From contig DGEQ01000010.1 in NCBI GenBank assembly GCA_002386045.1, forward strand, positions 1 through 20,781: 20,781 bases of DNA, given 5' to 3'. Within the stretch, counting starts at the first letter, position 1, and the number at the start of each line of letters is the position of its first letter. This document shows, one piece after another, positions 7,469 to 14,425 of this stretch. The translations under genes and the position numbers were made by a program. The notes under the pieces are model-generated. The model had not been told where the DNA came from. It worked only from the letters and a program-made list of their open reading frames with translations, and ran no database searches. Origin of the DNA: Hungateiclostridiaceae bacterium UBA3922. Its GTDB lineage: Bacteria; Bacillota; Clostridia; Acetivibrionales; DTU013.

Positions 7469-7522
7469 AAGGCGACACTCCCCTGCAGGAAGTATTCCCC
7501 TTTGTCTGAGGAATGTCACCTT
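7469..7522 (-). promoter_or_regulatory. Large stem-loop in the amaP leader
   Basis: The minus strand holds a 15-bp inverted repeat, arms 7522-7508 (AAGGTGACATTCCTC) and 7483-7469 (GGGGAGTGTCGCCTT). All positions pair, three of them as G-U, with a 24-nt loop that can form a further AGGGG/TTCCT helix. It is followed by ACCCTTTTC, which is not a clean terminator tract. A second hairpin CCTTT-TCTGCAG-AAAGG (about 7466-7450) covers the AAAGG of the amaP ribosome site. I do not recognise a known riboswitch or leader class. Confidence 0.6.
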
Positions 7523-7524
7523 AA

Positions 7525-7530
7525 ATTATA
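7525..7530 (-). promoter_or_regulatory. Possible -10 element for amaP
   Basis: A perfect TATAAT lies just downstream of the asp23 terminator. The region 17 nt upstream, TTTATT, overlaps the terminator U-tract and is a poor -35. Predicted start point is about 7516-7519, inside the first arm of the leader stem. Confidence 0.4.
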
Positions 7531-7541
7531 AGTTATTTTCC

Positions 7542-7566
7542 AAAAAAAATAAACCCTGACGGGTTT
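7542..7566 (-). terminator. Intrinsic terminator after asp23
   Basis: Minus-strand stem AAACCC (7566-7561), loop GTCA, GGGTTT (7556-7551), then A and eight U residues (7549-7542). The stem is short but the U-tract is excellent. It lies 16 nt after the asp23 stop. Confidence 0.75.
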
Positions 7567-7582
7567 TTTGACGGCTGCGTGT

Positions 7583-7987
7583 TCACCGGGGTTTCGGCTG
7601 TTCTTCCGGCAGTTCTTTCCGGTGATCGCGTTCTATATTTACGCCCTGTATGTGTATGTTTACTTCGACCACTCTCAGGCCTGTCATGTCTTCGACAGCG
7701 TTTTTCACTCTTTCCTGTATCGCCCATGCCACTTCAGGTATCCTGTAGCCGTACTCGACGATTATATACAGGTCGATAGCGGCTTCTTTCTCTCCGGCCT
7801 CCACCTTTACGCCCTTTGACAGGTTTTTTCTTCCCAGGGCTTCCGCTATGCCGCCGGCTATGCCTCCGCTCATGGATGTCACGCCCGGCACTTCCATGGC
7901 AGCGATACCAGCTATTATGGCCACCACTTCATCAGTGATCTTTATGGTCCCTATATCATTGCTCACGCTCTGAACATTCTCTTCCAT
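7583..7987 (-). CDS. Asp23/Gls24 family envelope stress protein (YqhY-like)
   Basis: A 134-residue soluble protein with the Asp23 fold: IGTIKITDEVVAIIAGIAAMEVPGV, then the glycine-rich SGGIAGGIAEALGRKNLSKGVKV, then IDLYIIVEYGYRIPEVAWAIQ and VKNAVEDMTGLRVVEVNIHIQGV. Asp23 proteins associate with the membrane through AmaP and affect envelope homeostasis. In B. subtilis the homologue YqhY sits next to accBC and influences acetyl-CoA carboxylase, but accBC are absent at this place here. The ATG at 7987 has GGAGG 6 nt upstream. It has its own promoter (8019-8047) and terminator (7542-7566), so it looks like a single-gene unit between spoIIIAH and amaP. Confidence 0.92.
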   Translation of the reverse strand: MEENVQSVSNDIGTIKITDEVVAIIAGIAAMEVPGVTSMSGGIAGGIAEALGRKNLSKGVKVEAGEKEAAIDLYIIVEYGYRIPEVAWAIQERVKNAVEDMTGLRVVEVNIHIQGVNIERDHRKELPEEQPKPR

Positions 7988-8018
7988 AGCTTGCCTCCGA
8001 AAGTTCATTTATTGCTAA

Positions 8019-8047
8019 ATTATAACATGTTTGAAGCCCGAAGTAAA
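8019..8047 (-). promoter_or_regulatory. Sigma-A-type promoter of asp23, extended -10
   Basis: Minus-strand TATAAT (8024-8019) preceded by TGT (extended -10), with -35 TTTACT (8047-8042) at 17-nt spacing. The start point is expected near 8012, about 25 nt before the asp23 ATG. This separates vegetative asp23 expression from the sporulation operon upstream. Confidence 0.7.
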
Positions 8048-8081
8048 TCAACGGCGGACAACGGTACGCCAGGCAGCGGCA

Positions 8082-8672
8082 TCAGAACATCGTGCTTATG
8101 TGGATATCCTCGACGTCGACATCGGCCTGGCGCATCACTATATCGGTGATCTGGGCCGCCTGCGAACTCGTGAGGCTCGGAGTCTTTACCACTATGTCCA
8201 CGCTTCCGTTGTCGGCGAAGAGGATGAAGCTGTCCTCGAAGCCCATCTTGTTGATCAGTATTTCGATCCTCGATTCCTTCTCGGCAGTTTCCGCAAGGGC
8301 GATCATCCTGTTGTGGGCTTCCTCCCTCACCTCCGGGCTTGCCGTGACGTCTTCGACTATGGCCTTCAGCGAATCTGCCGCTTCGCTCCTGCTCTGCTCC
8401 TTATCCAGTTTCGCCTGTATGAAATAGTCGTTGGCCATTTTGGACGCCGTCACATTTACCTGGTCTCCGAAACCTGCATCAGCCAGGCCGGGATCCGAGC
8501 CGGCCATCCCTTCATTATATATCTCATTGTCGACATATAATGCTTCCCCGAGCCTGCCTTCCGAATCAGCCGACGTATTTCCCTGCCTGTAGCTGTACTG
8601 CAGGTAGCCGGCCACGACGATCAGCAGTATCAGCGCCAGGATAATTATCTGCTTCCTCTTGAATACCATCAT
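8082..8672 (-). CDS. spoIIIAH: Stage III sporulation protein AH
   Basis: SpoIIIAH is the mother-cell protein that crosses the outer forespore membrane and binds SpoIIQ of the forespore, forming the A-Q channel. The 196-residue protein has a short cytoplasmic N-terminus (MMVFKRKQ), one transmembrane helix (about 8-24, IIILALILLIVVAGYLQ), a variable linker, and a C-terminal domain (about 75-196) with KMANDYFIQAKLDKEQSR and the EscJ/YscJ-like part ESRIEILINKMGFEDSFI...VDIVVKTPSLTSSQAAQITDIV. It starts 91 nt after spoIIIAG with a GGGGGG site. It is the last gene of the operon. Confidence 0.95.
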   Translation of the reverse strand: MMVFKRKQIIILALILLIVVAGYLQYSYRQGNTSADSEGRLGEALYVDNEIYNEGMAGSDPGLADAGFGDQVNVTASKMANDYFIQAKLDKEQSRSEAADSLKAIVEDVTASPEVREEAHNRMIALAETAEKESRIEILINKMGFEDSFILFADNGSVDIVVKTPSLTSSQAAQITDIVMRQADVDVEDIHISTMF

Positions 8673-8763
8673 CGCAATGCCCCCCTTATGATACTTGCGA
8701 TACTAATATATTCAGCATATTTTTCGTTTATAACGCATGTTCGGAAGAAATCGCGGCAGCCCT

Positions 8764-9384
8764 TCATTTTTTCCTCTGCACGACGCTGACCCTGTTGGCA
8801 GGTACATCCAGGGCCACCGTAACGGCCTGACTGATCCTGCCCCGGACTCCGACATCATGAGCCCCTTCGGCCACCACGAGAACACCCCGTATTTCAGGCT
8901 CGAGCTTTTTCAGGATAACGGGGGATTTTCCGCCCGAAGGCAGATCTTCGTAAGCCAGCGAGCTCTCGTATTCTTCGCCTCTTATTATCCTGGTCCCCCC
9001 GGCACTGTCTTTCTCTTCGGTTTCCTCCCGGCTTTTCTTTATGTCATAGGCAGGTACCGTTTCCTCAGTGGCGGACCAGTTTATCATGACATCCACTTTT
9101 CCCACGCCTTCTATCTGTGACAATATATATTTTAACCGTTCCTCCAGGTCTTCTTTCGCCGCTGCATGCATGCCGTCAGCCGGGGCCGTCCTGCCGCCGC
9201 CCTGCGATACCTCCTGCGCCGGCAGATCCGTCCTGCTTCTCCTGGGGGCAAGTAAGGTAGAGCCTGCGATGATTATGATCACTCCGATGATTATCACGAT
9301 GGCCGTGTTCTCGACCAGTTTTTTCCTGTCCTGCCGGGCTATCCATTCCTTAATCCTGCCTATGATCCTGTTGACAGTTTCCAT
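8764..9384 (-). CDS. spoIIIAG: Stage III sporulation protein AG
   Basis: SpoIIIAG forms the large ring of the A-Q feeding-tube complex in the intermembrane space. The 206-residue protein has a cytoplasmic N-terminus, one transmembrane helix (about 28-47, TAIVIIIGVIIIIAGSTLL), a linker, then the ring-building domain. That domain begins LEERLKYILSQIEGVGKVDVMI, contains the insertion around ESSLAYEDLP...SPVILKKLEPEIRGVLVVAEGA, and ends with VTVALDVPANRVSVVQRKK. The ATG at 9384 is preceded by AGGTGA, part of which is the spoIIIAF stop codon, so the two are coupled. Confidence 0.96.
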   Translation of the reverse strand: METVNRIIGRIKEWIARQDRKKLVENTAIVIIIGVIIIIAGSTLLAPRRSRTDLPAQEVSQGGGRTAPADGMHAAAKEDLEERLKYILSQIEGVGKVDVMINWSATEETVPAYDIKKSREETEEKDSAGGTRIIRGEEYESSLAYEDLPSGGKSPVILKKLEPEIRGVLVVAEGAHDVGVRGRISQAVTVALDVPANRVSVVQRKK

Positions 9385-9388
9385 GGTA

Positions 9389-10081
9389 TCACCTCGCAAC
9401 CTGCGTTATTACTATATTCTGACGGTCTACGCCAAACACGTCCGAGATGCGTGTCTCAAGCCTTTCCTTGAGTTCCGGGTCAGGCGCGTTCCTCCCGGTC
9501 ATGTTGTCCGGTCCGCCTATCCTGATGGGCTCGACCTCCCTGATACTGCGGATACTTACGAGATCATCTCTTTCACCGCCGGCAGCTCCGGCGCCGTCCG
9601 TCGTCCTGCTGCTTTTCAGTGTGCCCGGATCGCCGGGTCCATCCGGCTCCCATTCGACTTCTATGTAAACCCGTTTTATCTCTCCGAAACCCGTGGAATT
9701 CCGGTCTTCGTTCACGATCACATCAGCCTTCGCAGCCTCCACCCCTTCCACTTCCATCGCCTGTTGCTCTATCTGCTCTATCATCCTGCTCCTGTAAAGC
9801 CTGATGGTTTGCTTTACATGCTCCTGTTCAAGCATCCTGCCCGCTTTTTCTATCTCCTTTTTGTCGATAGCTCCTGCGGTCGCCGCCTGGGAAAAGGAAA
9901 AATCGAAAGCCCTGCCGAACAGACCGGTGACGGGCTCTATTATGGCGATGACAAGTATCGTCCCCGTCACCAGGTTCGCATACTTCCTCACTTTGCCCCT
10001 CGGAAGCAGCATCTCCGTTATAACGATAAACAAAACGAGAACTACTATGTTGACCGTCCAGCTTTTTATGAATCCGATCAC
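9389..10081 (-). CDS. spoIIIAF: Stage III sporulation protein AF
   Basis: SpoIIIAF is a membrane protein of the A-Q complex. The 230-residue protein has two N-terminal transmembrane helices (about 8-27 and 34-52, the second containing YANLVTGTILVIAIIEPV) and a soluble C-terminal domain with a ring-building-motif-like end (LKERLETRISDVFGVDRQNIVI). A low-complexity glycine/aspartate-rich section (about 148-175) separates the two helices of this domain. The start is GTG at 10081 with AAGGG upstream, and the ATG of spoIIIAG follows the stop by 4 nt. It is longer than its B. subtilis counterpart (about 206 residues) mainly because of the low-complexity section. Confidence 0.93.
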   Translation of the reverse strand: MIGFIKSWTVNIVVLVLFIVITEMLLPRGKVRKYANLVTGTILVIAIIEPVTGLFGRAFDFSFSQAATAGAIDKKEIEKAGRMLEQEHVKQTIRLYRSRMIEQIEQQAMEVEGVEAAKADVIVNEDRNSTGFGEIKRVYIEVEWEPDGPGDPGTLKSSRTTDGAGAAGGERDDLVSIRSIREVEPIRIGGPDNMTGRNAPDPELKERLETRISDVFGVDRQNIVITQVAR

Positions 10082-10107
10082 GGCAGCACCATCCCTTCCG
10101 CAGCCCG

Positions 10108-11331
10108 CTACCGCAGCATCGCGCCGGTATTGCCGGCGCTTACCAGGGCCGTGACGCTCACGATGAACATGAATGCCACCGATGCCGACAACGCAAAAAT
10201 GTGGATCATCGAACCTGCAATATCATTTATGCAGTCTGTGATGCGGCTCTCCGATATCGGTTCGAGCAATGCGCCCGCAGCTTTGAACAGTCCGGCAAGC
10301 GCTATTATCTTGATAAGAGGGACTGCACATATGAGCAGTATGCCTGCCATCGCACCGGCGCCTGCGGCGTTCCTTATCACCACCGCACAGCCTATGACCG
10401 TGTCGGCAGCATCCGAAAGTGTTTTCCCGACTATCGGTATGAAAGTGCTTATGGCGAACTTGGCCGCCTTCTGGGTCGCGCCGTCGATGACAGCTCCGAG
10501 GGTGCCCTGCACCGAGACGGCAATGATGAAAGCTGTGAGTATGATGCCCAGGGACCATGAAACGATCTGCCTGATCAGGCTTACCATCCTCGTCAGTTGT
10601 ATTTTTTCCGATATGTTGTTGACAATGGCCAATATAGCGGATATGAAGACGAGCGGTACGAATGCGTTCCTGATGACCGTGGCCGAGACTTCCACTATAA
10701 GGAGCATCACCGGATGGAGGATGCCCCCGGCGGTGATGTTCCCTCCCGAGACCAGCAGCGCCATCAGGACCGGGACGGAAGCGTACATGAACCCGACCAT
10801 ACGGTCGATGGCGGTGATGCCCATTTTCATCACCGTCCCGAAGCTCACGAGCAGCATCGATACCAGGACAATATAGCAGGCATAAAACGCGATCTGCGCG
10901 GCCCCTTCGCTCATGAATCCCGCCTGGAGGTTTTTGAGAATGGCACATATCACTGCAAGCACTGTGATTTTTACAAGTATCCCGATATTCTGGTACAATT
11001 CCCTGAAAAAAAACCCGAGCAGCCTGCTGCCGGCATCTCCAAGGCCGATCCCCGGCCTGCCCGCAAGAAGGTCGCTCATCAGCCGGTCTGCATCGAATCC
11101 CCGGAACAGTTCCATTGTTTCTTCATCCGTGTACCTGTATATCTCTTCGCTTATTTTGCCTGCCCCTGCCGCCTTCAACTGTTCTTCGATGATTTCCGCG
11201 GTTCCGTTCCCGGTGTTTGCGACGCCGTCACCGGTCCTTTCCGCCCGGCAATCTGACACCATGACCAGCAGTGCCGCAGATAACGACAGGAACAGTGACA
11301 GCAATATCCTCGTGATCCTTTTGCATACCAT
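10108..11331 (-). CDS. spoIIIAE: Stage III sporulation protein AE
   Basis: SpoIIIAE is the large polytopic membrane protein of the mother-cell A complex, probably part of the export base. The 407-residue protein begins with a signal-sequence-like segment (KRITRILLSLFLSLSAALLVMVSDCRA split over residues 4-30). An extracytoplasmic region with YTDEETMELFRGFD follows, then about seven hydrophobic helices from residue 115 to the C-terminus, including IGILVKITVLAVICAILKNL and VGFMYASVPVLMALLVSGG. The ATG at 11331 follows GGAGG at 9-nt spacing, 15 nt after spoIIIAD. Length and features match the family. Confidence 0.96.
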   Translation of the reverse strand: MVCKRITRILLSLFLSLSAALLVMVSDCRAERTGDGVANTGNGTAEIIEEQLKAAGAGKISEEIYRYTDEETMELFRGFDADRLMSDLLAGRPGIGLGDAGSRLLGFFFRELYQNIGILVKITVLAVICAILKNLQAGFMSEGAAQIAFYACYIVLVSMLLVSFGTVMKMGITAIDRMVGFMYASVPVLMALLVSGGNITAGGILHPVMLLIVEVSATVIRNAFVPLVFISAILAIVNNISEKIQLTRMVSLIRQIVSWSLGIILTAFIIAVSVQGTLGAVIDGATQKAAKFAISTFIPIVGKTLSDAADTVIGCAVVIRNAAGAGAMAGILLICAVPLIKIIALAGLFKAAGALLEPISESRITDCINDIAGSMIHIFALSASVAFMFIVSVTALVSAGNTGAMLR

Positions 11332-11346
11332 ATGTTTTATCCTCCG

Positions 11347-11733
11347 TCACGGCATTATTTTAAGGACAAGGTCCAGCAATGACGTGATTATCGGTACCGC
11401 CAGCGCGATTATGATCACCTTGCCGGCCATCTCTATCTTTGCCGCGATGGCTCCCTCGCCTGCGTCCCTGCATATTTCAGCGCCGAATTCCGCGATGTAG
11501 GCTATCCCGGTTATCTTCAGCACTGCCGTGAAGTACATCGGACTGATATCGGCCCTCGCTGCATATTCTTCGAGCAGGTCGGCCACTGCCGACAGTTTTG
11601 CGGCGATGATCATAAATATGACAGCTCCCGCGGCAGTCCCTGCCAGCACGGCGATTTCCGGCTTTTGCCTCCGCAGTATGAGCAGTATGACCGTTGAAAC
11701 GAGACCGATCCCGACGATCTGTACGATTTCCAT
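11347..11733 (-). CDS. spoIIIAD: Stage III sporulation protein AD
   Basis: A 128-residue polytopic membrane protein of the A-Q complex with three hydrophobic stretches: about 3-20 (IVQIVGIGLVSTVILLIL), 27-46 (IAVLAGTAAGAVIFMIIAAK) and 102-124 (AGKVIIIALAVPIITSLLDLV). An amphipathic middle segment with YFTAVLKITGIAYIAEFGAEICRDAGE is typical of the family. It follows spoIIIAC by 43 nt and precedes spoIIIAE by 15 nt. AGAGGG lies upstream of the ATG at 11733. Confidence 0.95.
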   Translation of the reverse strand: MEIVQIVGIGLVSTVILLILRRQKPEIAVLAGTAAGAVIFMIIAAKLSAVADLLEEYAARADISPMYFTAVLKITGIAYIAEFGAEICRDAGEGAIAAKIEMAGKVIIIALAVPIITSLLDLVLKIMP

Positions 11734-11776
11734 GCATCATCCCTCTGCGTTCCCGATCCGTAAGTGTCCGGCCCGG

Positions 11777-11974
11777 TCAGTTCAGCCTGAAGATCGTTTT
11801 GACCGTGTCGAACAGGACCGCGATCTCCCTGACTATTATCAACAGCACCACGATCAGTCCCGCCAGCGTGGTCATCATCGCCTGCTCCTCCCTGCCCGAC
11901 CTGACCAGCAACTGGTTGAGCACCGCCACCAGGATCCCGATCGCGGCTATCCTGAAAATCAAGTCGACACCCAT
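11777..11974 (-). CDS. spoIIIAC: Stage III sporulation protein AC
   Basis: A 65-residue two-helix membrane protein: residues about 3-22 (VDLIFRIAAIGILVAVLNQL) and 34-55 (MTTLAGLIVVLLIIVREIAVLF). A short charged loop, VRSGREEQA, lies between them. This is the usual length and sequence style of SpoIIIAC, part of the membrane base of the A-Q complex. The ATG at 11974 has AAAGGAG 7 nt upstream. It follows spoIIIAB by 45 nt. Confidence 0.95.
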   Translation of the reverse strand: MGVDLIFRIAAIGILVAVLNQLLVRSGREEQAMMTTLAGLIVVLLIIVREIAVLFDTVKTIFRLN

Positions 11975-12019
11975 ATCCTGACTCCTTTTCGAAATGATCC
12001 CCTGGTTTGTCGCCCGGCC

Positions 12020-12538
12020 TTACAGGAGGATGATGACCAGGGCCATCCCCCCGAGGATCCCCAGGCCTCTGTACATGGTTTCGTTTTTCTTCCTGCTTTC
12101 CTCGGCTTTTTCCACCTGTACTGCGATCTGTCCGAGCGCAAGGCGTATGTTCCTCACCTGGCCTTCAAGGTCCGTATTCCCCAGCGATCTTCCGAAAGAC
12201 AGCAGTATCTGCTCATCTTCCCTGTTGAGCGCCGTCCTGCCGATGCATTTCTTAACGGCCTTCTCCCAGGCTTCCGATGCATTCGCCGCATCCCCGCTCC
12301 TGAGCAGCTCCGCGGCGGTCCCGAAAAAAACGCATGCCTCGCCGCCGGACCTGCTTATCCGTTCGAATGTTTCCGCCAGTACGTCAGACAGGTAGGTGAT
12401 CTGGTTCTCAAACATCTGCAAGAGGTTCTGCAGGCTGCGAAGCTGCTGCGGACGCCTGCCGCAGTCCCTTGCCAGTATGTACCCGAGAAAACCGCTCGAA
12501 AGCAGCACTGTAATGCTTCCGACTATCTTAAGAAACAC
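12020..12538 (-). CDS. spoIIIAB: Stage III sporulation protein AB
   Basis: SpoIIIAB resembles GspF-type secretion membrane proteins and is thought to work with the SpoIIIAA ATPase. The 172-residue protein has an N-terminal transmembrane helix (about 4-23, KIVGSITVLLSSGFLGYILA), a helical cytoplasmic domain (LRSLQNLLQMFENQITYLSDVLAE...) and a C-terminal helix (GLGILGGMALVIILL). The start is GTG at 12538 with GGAGG about 10 nt upstream, inside the 3' end of spoIIIAA. The genes overlap by 11 nt, which suggests coupled translation of ATPase and partner. Confidence 0.94.
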   Translation of the reverse strand: MFLKIVGSITVLLSSGFLGYILARDCGRRPQQLRSLQNLLQMFENQITYLSDVLAETFERISRSGGEACVFFGTAAELLRSGDAANASEAWEKAVKKCIGRTALNREDEQILLSFGRSLGNTDLEGQVRNIRLALGQIAVQVEKAEESRKKNETMYRGLGILGGMALVIILL

Positions 12539-13550
12539 GCCGGTCCGCCCTCCATATCACTTTCATGTCCGTCCCGTCCACGACCTCCGACATCGTGCCG
12601 GGCCCTTCCGAGTCATCGAGCACTATGTACCTTTCAAACACCTTGTCTTCCATGAGCATGAGGACCTCCCTCCTGCTCTTGAGTTCTGATATGTTGTAGC
12701 CGTGGGCAGTGGTGACTATCCTCACGCCTGCGTTCAGTACGCCATGGACCGCCTCCCTGTCCCCTTCGTTCCCTATTTCATCGGTGATCAGTACTTTCGG
12801 GGACATGGACCTTATCATCATCTTCATACCTATACTCTTAGGACATCCGTCGAGGACGTCCGTCCTCAGTCCAACGTCATTCTGCGGCACGCCTCTCAGC
12901 GATGCAGCTATCTCGGACCTCTCGTCGACTATCGCCACCTTGACTCCCTTAAATCCGAGCTCCGGCACCCCGTTGCTGATATTCCTTGCGATATCGCGGA
13001 GTATGGTGGTCTTACCGCACTGGGGAGGTGATATGATGAGCGTGTTGTAAATGTCGTTGCTGCTTCTGATCAGGTATTTCAGGATCTTAGACGAGCATCC
13101 GAATACCTGGTTGGAAATGCGTATGTTCAGCCCCGAGATATCCCTGATGTTCCTGACGCTCCCGCCGTCGAGCACGGCCTTTCCAGTTATGCCGACCCTG
13201 TGGCCTCCCCTGATGGTTATGTATCCATTCCTGATCTCGTCCTGGTAAGCATATATGGAATTTTCGCTCATCAACTCAAGAGTGATCCTTATGTCCTCCT
13301 GGGTGACGATAAAACTTCCCGCCGGTTTCGCTGAAGGCAGCCCGTCACTGCCGATGAACCATTCCCGCGACCAGTTTTGCAGCACCAGGGGTTTTCCCGC
13401 CCGGAGCCGTATCTCCTCGAGGGGCTCAAGTCCATAGACGAGCGCTCCCGATATGGCCTCAGCAACTCTCGCAGAAATCATCGGCAGTATGTCTTTCCTT
13501 AGACTGCTCGTTGTCCTCACAGGCAGTTTGCCGTCGGAATCAACTTTCAT
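12528..13550 (-). CDS. spoIIIAA: Stage III sporulation protein AA, secretion-type ATPase
   Basis: SpoIIIAA is an AAA+/secretion-type ATPase that powers or assembles the A-Q channel in the mother cell. The 340-residue protein has an N-terminal domain with LEEIRLRAGKPLVL and GHRVGITGKAVL. The ATPase core has Walker A PPQCGKTT (175-182), the VAIVDERSEIA motif (205-215), Walker B-like VLITDEIGNE (253-262) and VTTAHG near 279-284. All nucleotide-binding residues are present. The ATG at 13550 has GGAGG 6 nt upstream. An in-frame extension to 13658 runs into the lepB terminator and is not coding. It is the first gene of the operon, 180 nt after lepB. Confidence 0.96.
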   Translation of the reverse strand: MKVDSDGKLPVRTTSSLRKDILPMISARVAEAISGALVYGLEPLEEIRLRAGKPLVLQNWSREWFIGSDGLPSAKPAGSFIVTQEDIRITLELMSENSIYAYQDEIRNGYITIRGGHRVGITGKAVLDGGSVRNIRDISGLNIRISNQVFGCSSKILKYLIRSSNDIYNTLIISPPQCGKTTILRDIARNISNGVPELGFKGVKVAIVDERSEIAASLRGVPQNDVGLRTDVLDGCPKSIGMKMMIRSMSPKVLITDEIGNEGDREAVHGVLNAGVRIVTTAHGYNISELKSRREVLMLMEDKVFERYIVLDDSEGPGTMSEVVDGTDMKVIWRADRRVS

Positions 13551-13576
13551 AGCCGGCCTCCGTATCGACCCGTAAT

Positions 13577-13607
13577 CAGGCGTCCGGCCGTCAGCCGGCC
13601 CGGCCTG
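13577..13607 (-). promoter_or_regulatory. GC-rich hairpin in the spoIIIA leader
   Basis: Outer arms CAGGC/GCCTG and inner arms CCGGC/GCCGG, separated by a small asymmetric internal loop, with a 5-nt apical loop. There is no U-tract, so it is not an intrinsic terminator. It lies between the possible sigma-E promoter and the spoIIIAA ribosome site. Confidence 0.5.
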
Positions 13608-13615
13608 TTCACTAA

Positions 13616-13644
13616 TAAATATTAGGCTTTGTCCACTTTTATGA
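13616..13644 (-). promoter_or_regulatory. Candidate sigma-E promoter of the spoIIIA operon
   Basis: Minus-strand TCATAAA (13644-13638) matches 5 of 7 positions of the B. subtilis sigma-E -35 (KMATATT). After 14 nt comes AATATTTA (13623-13616), matching about half of the -10 (CATACAHT). Spacing and place, between the lepB terminator and spoIIIAA, fit a mother-cell promoter, but the motif match is only moderate. Confidence 0.35.
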
Positions 13645-13660
13645 CTTGAAAAACGCATAT

Positions 13661-13689
13661 AAAAAACAGGCCCTGTCCAATGGCCTGCT
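13661..13689 (-). terminator. Intrinsic terminator after lepB
   Basis: Minus-strand stem AGCAGGCC (13689-13682) with GGCCTGTT (13672-13665), an 8-bp helix with one G-U. The loop is 9 nt and six consecutive U residues end at 13661. It isolates spoIIIA from the upstream unit. Confidence 0.85.
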
Positions 13690-13730
13690 TTGATGTTTCA
13701 GTATCCGTTCCCCGTTGTTTTCTGATGCCG

Positions 13731-14333
13731 TCACTCCAGAGGTCCGAACCCGGACAGGGGCCAGAACCTGAATACCGCCCTGCCCTCTATCTGGCTGCGG
13801 TCGACAGCTCCGAACGTCCTGCTGTCCTTGCTGACCTCCCTGTTGTCGCCCATTACGAAGTATTCATTTTCTTTCAGTTTTACCGGCATCGGCTGCTCTC
13901 TCTGGAAAGTGATTCCCTTTACGTATCCTTCTTCGAGCTCGATACCGTTCACATATACTTTCCCGCCGCGTATATCCACTTCATCACCCGGTATCCCTAT
14001 GACCCTCTTCACCATCCTGATATTCGTCTTCCTTTCAGGAGGTTTCAGTATGTCTCCCACATCGGTGAGGAAGATCCTGACCCTGTCGAGATAGTTCTCA
14101 GGGTACTTGTTCTCCAGAAACACGATGATATCTCCTCTTGAGGGATCGCCGAAAGCATAGCTGACCTTTTCTACCAGCAGGTGCTGTCCTTCTTGCAGCG
14201 TATCCAGCATAGATGTCTGTTTTACCTGTGTGGCCGAAAACACTGCGGTATTCAGCAAAGCAACGAGTATGAAAGCCGTCCCGAATATGACGATCCATTC
14301 GATTATTTCCCTCATCAGCGCTTTAAAGCTCAT
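13731..14333 (-). CDS. lepB: Signal peptidase I
   Basis: This membrane-bound serine protease removes signal peptides from exported proteins. The 200-residue protein has one N-terminal transmembrane helix (about 12-33). The catalytic Ser41 lies in QTSMLDTL, where many relatives have SMxPTL. The general-base Lys109 is in RMVKRVIGIPGDEV, and the box E motif GDNREVSKDSR spans 162-172. The C-terminus (FRFWPLSGFG) is typical. The ATG at 14333 follows GGGGTGG at 5-nt spacing; a GTG at 14342 is less likely. Terminators lie both upstream (14354-14386) and downstream (13661-13689), so it may depend on read-through or on a promoter I could not find. Confidence 0.95.
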   Translation of the reverse strand: MSFKALMREIIEWIVIFGTAFILVALLNTAVFSATQVKQTSMLDTLQEGQHLLVEKVSYAFGDPSRGDIIVFLENKYPENYLDRVRIFLTDVGDILKPPERKTNIRMVKRVIGIPGDEVDIRGGKVYVNGIELEEGYVKGITFQREQPMPVKLKENEYFVMGDNREVSKDSRTFGAVDRSQIEGRAVFRFWPLSGFGPLE

Positions 14334-14353
14334 ACCATCCACCCCGACAAATC

Positions 14354-14386
14354 AAAAGGCGGGTCGGCTGTCACTACGGCCCGCCT
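14354..14386 (-). terminator. Probable intrinsic terminator before lepB
   Basis: Minus-strand stem AGGCGGG (14386-14380) and CCCGCC(T) (14363-14357) with a 16-nt loop, followed by TTTTGATTT. The U-tract is short, so read-through into lepB is likely. Confidence 0.55.
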
Positions 14387-14425
14387 GAATCATCCCTATA
14401 CCTGAGTGCCTTACATCCGTACGTT

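Noticed and set aside
8673..8720. Sigma-E-like site ATATATT-N14-CATA upstream of spoIIIAH
   Set aside because: Its start point would fall within about 10 nt of the ATG, and the -10 overlaps the ribosome site, giving an almost leaderless mRNA.
9068..10876. A 602-codon open frame on the plus strand
   Set aside because: It lies antisense to spoIIIAG, AF and AE, which have clear family motifs and ribosome sites. Its protein is low-complexity and matches no family I recognise.
11528..12655. A 375-codon open frame on the plus strand
   Set aside because: It is antisense to spoIIIAD, AC, AB and the end of AA, with no ribosome site and no recognisable domain.
13551..13658. N-terminal extension of spoIIIAA by 36 codons
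   Set aside because: It runs to the lepB terminator and the candidate promoter. The ATG at 13550 has a proper GGAGG site and gives the normal protein length.
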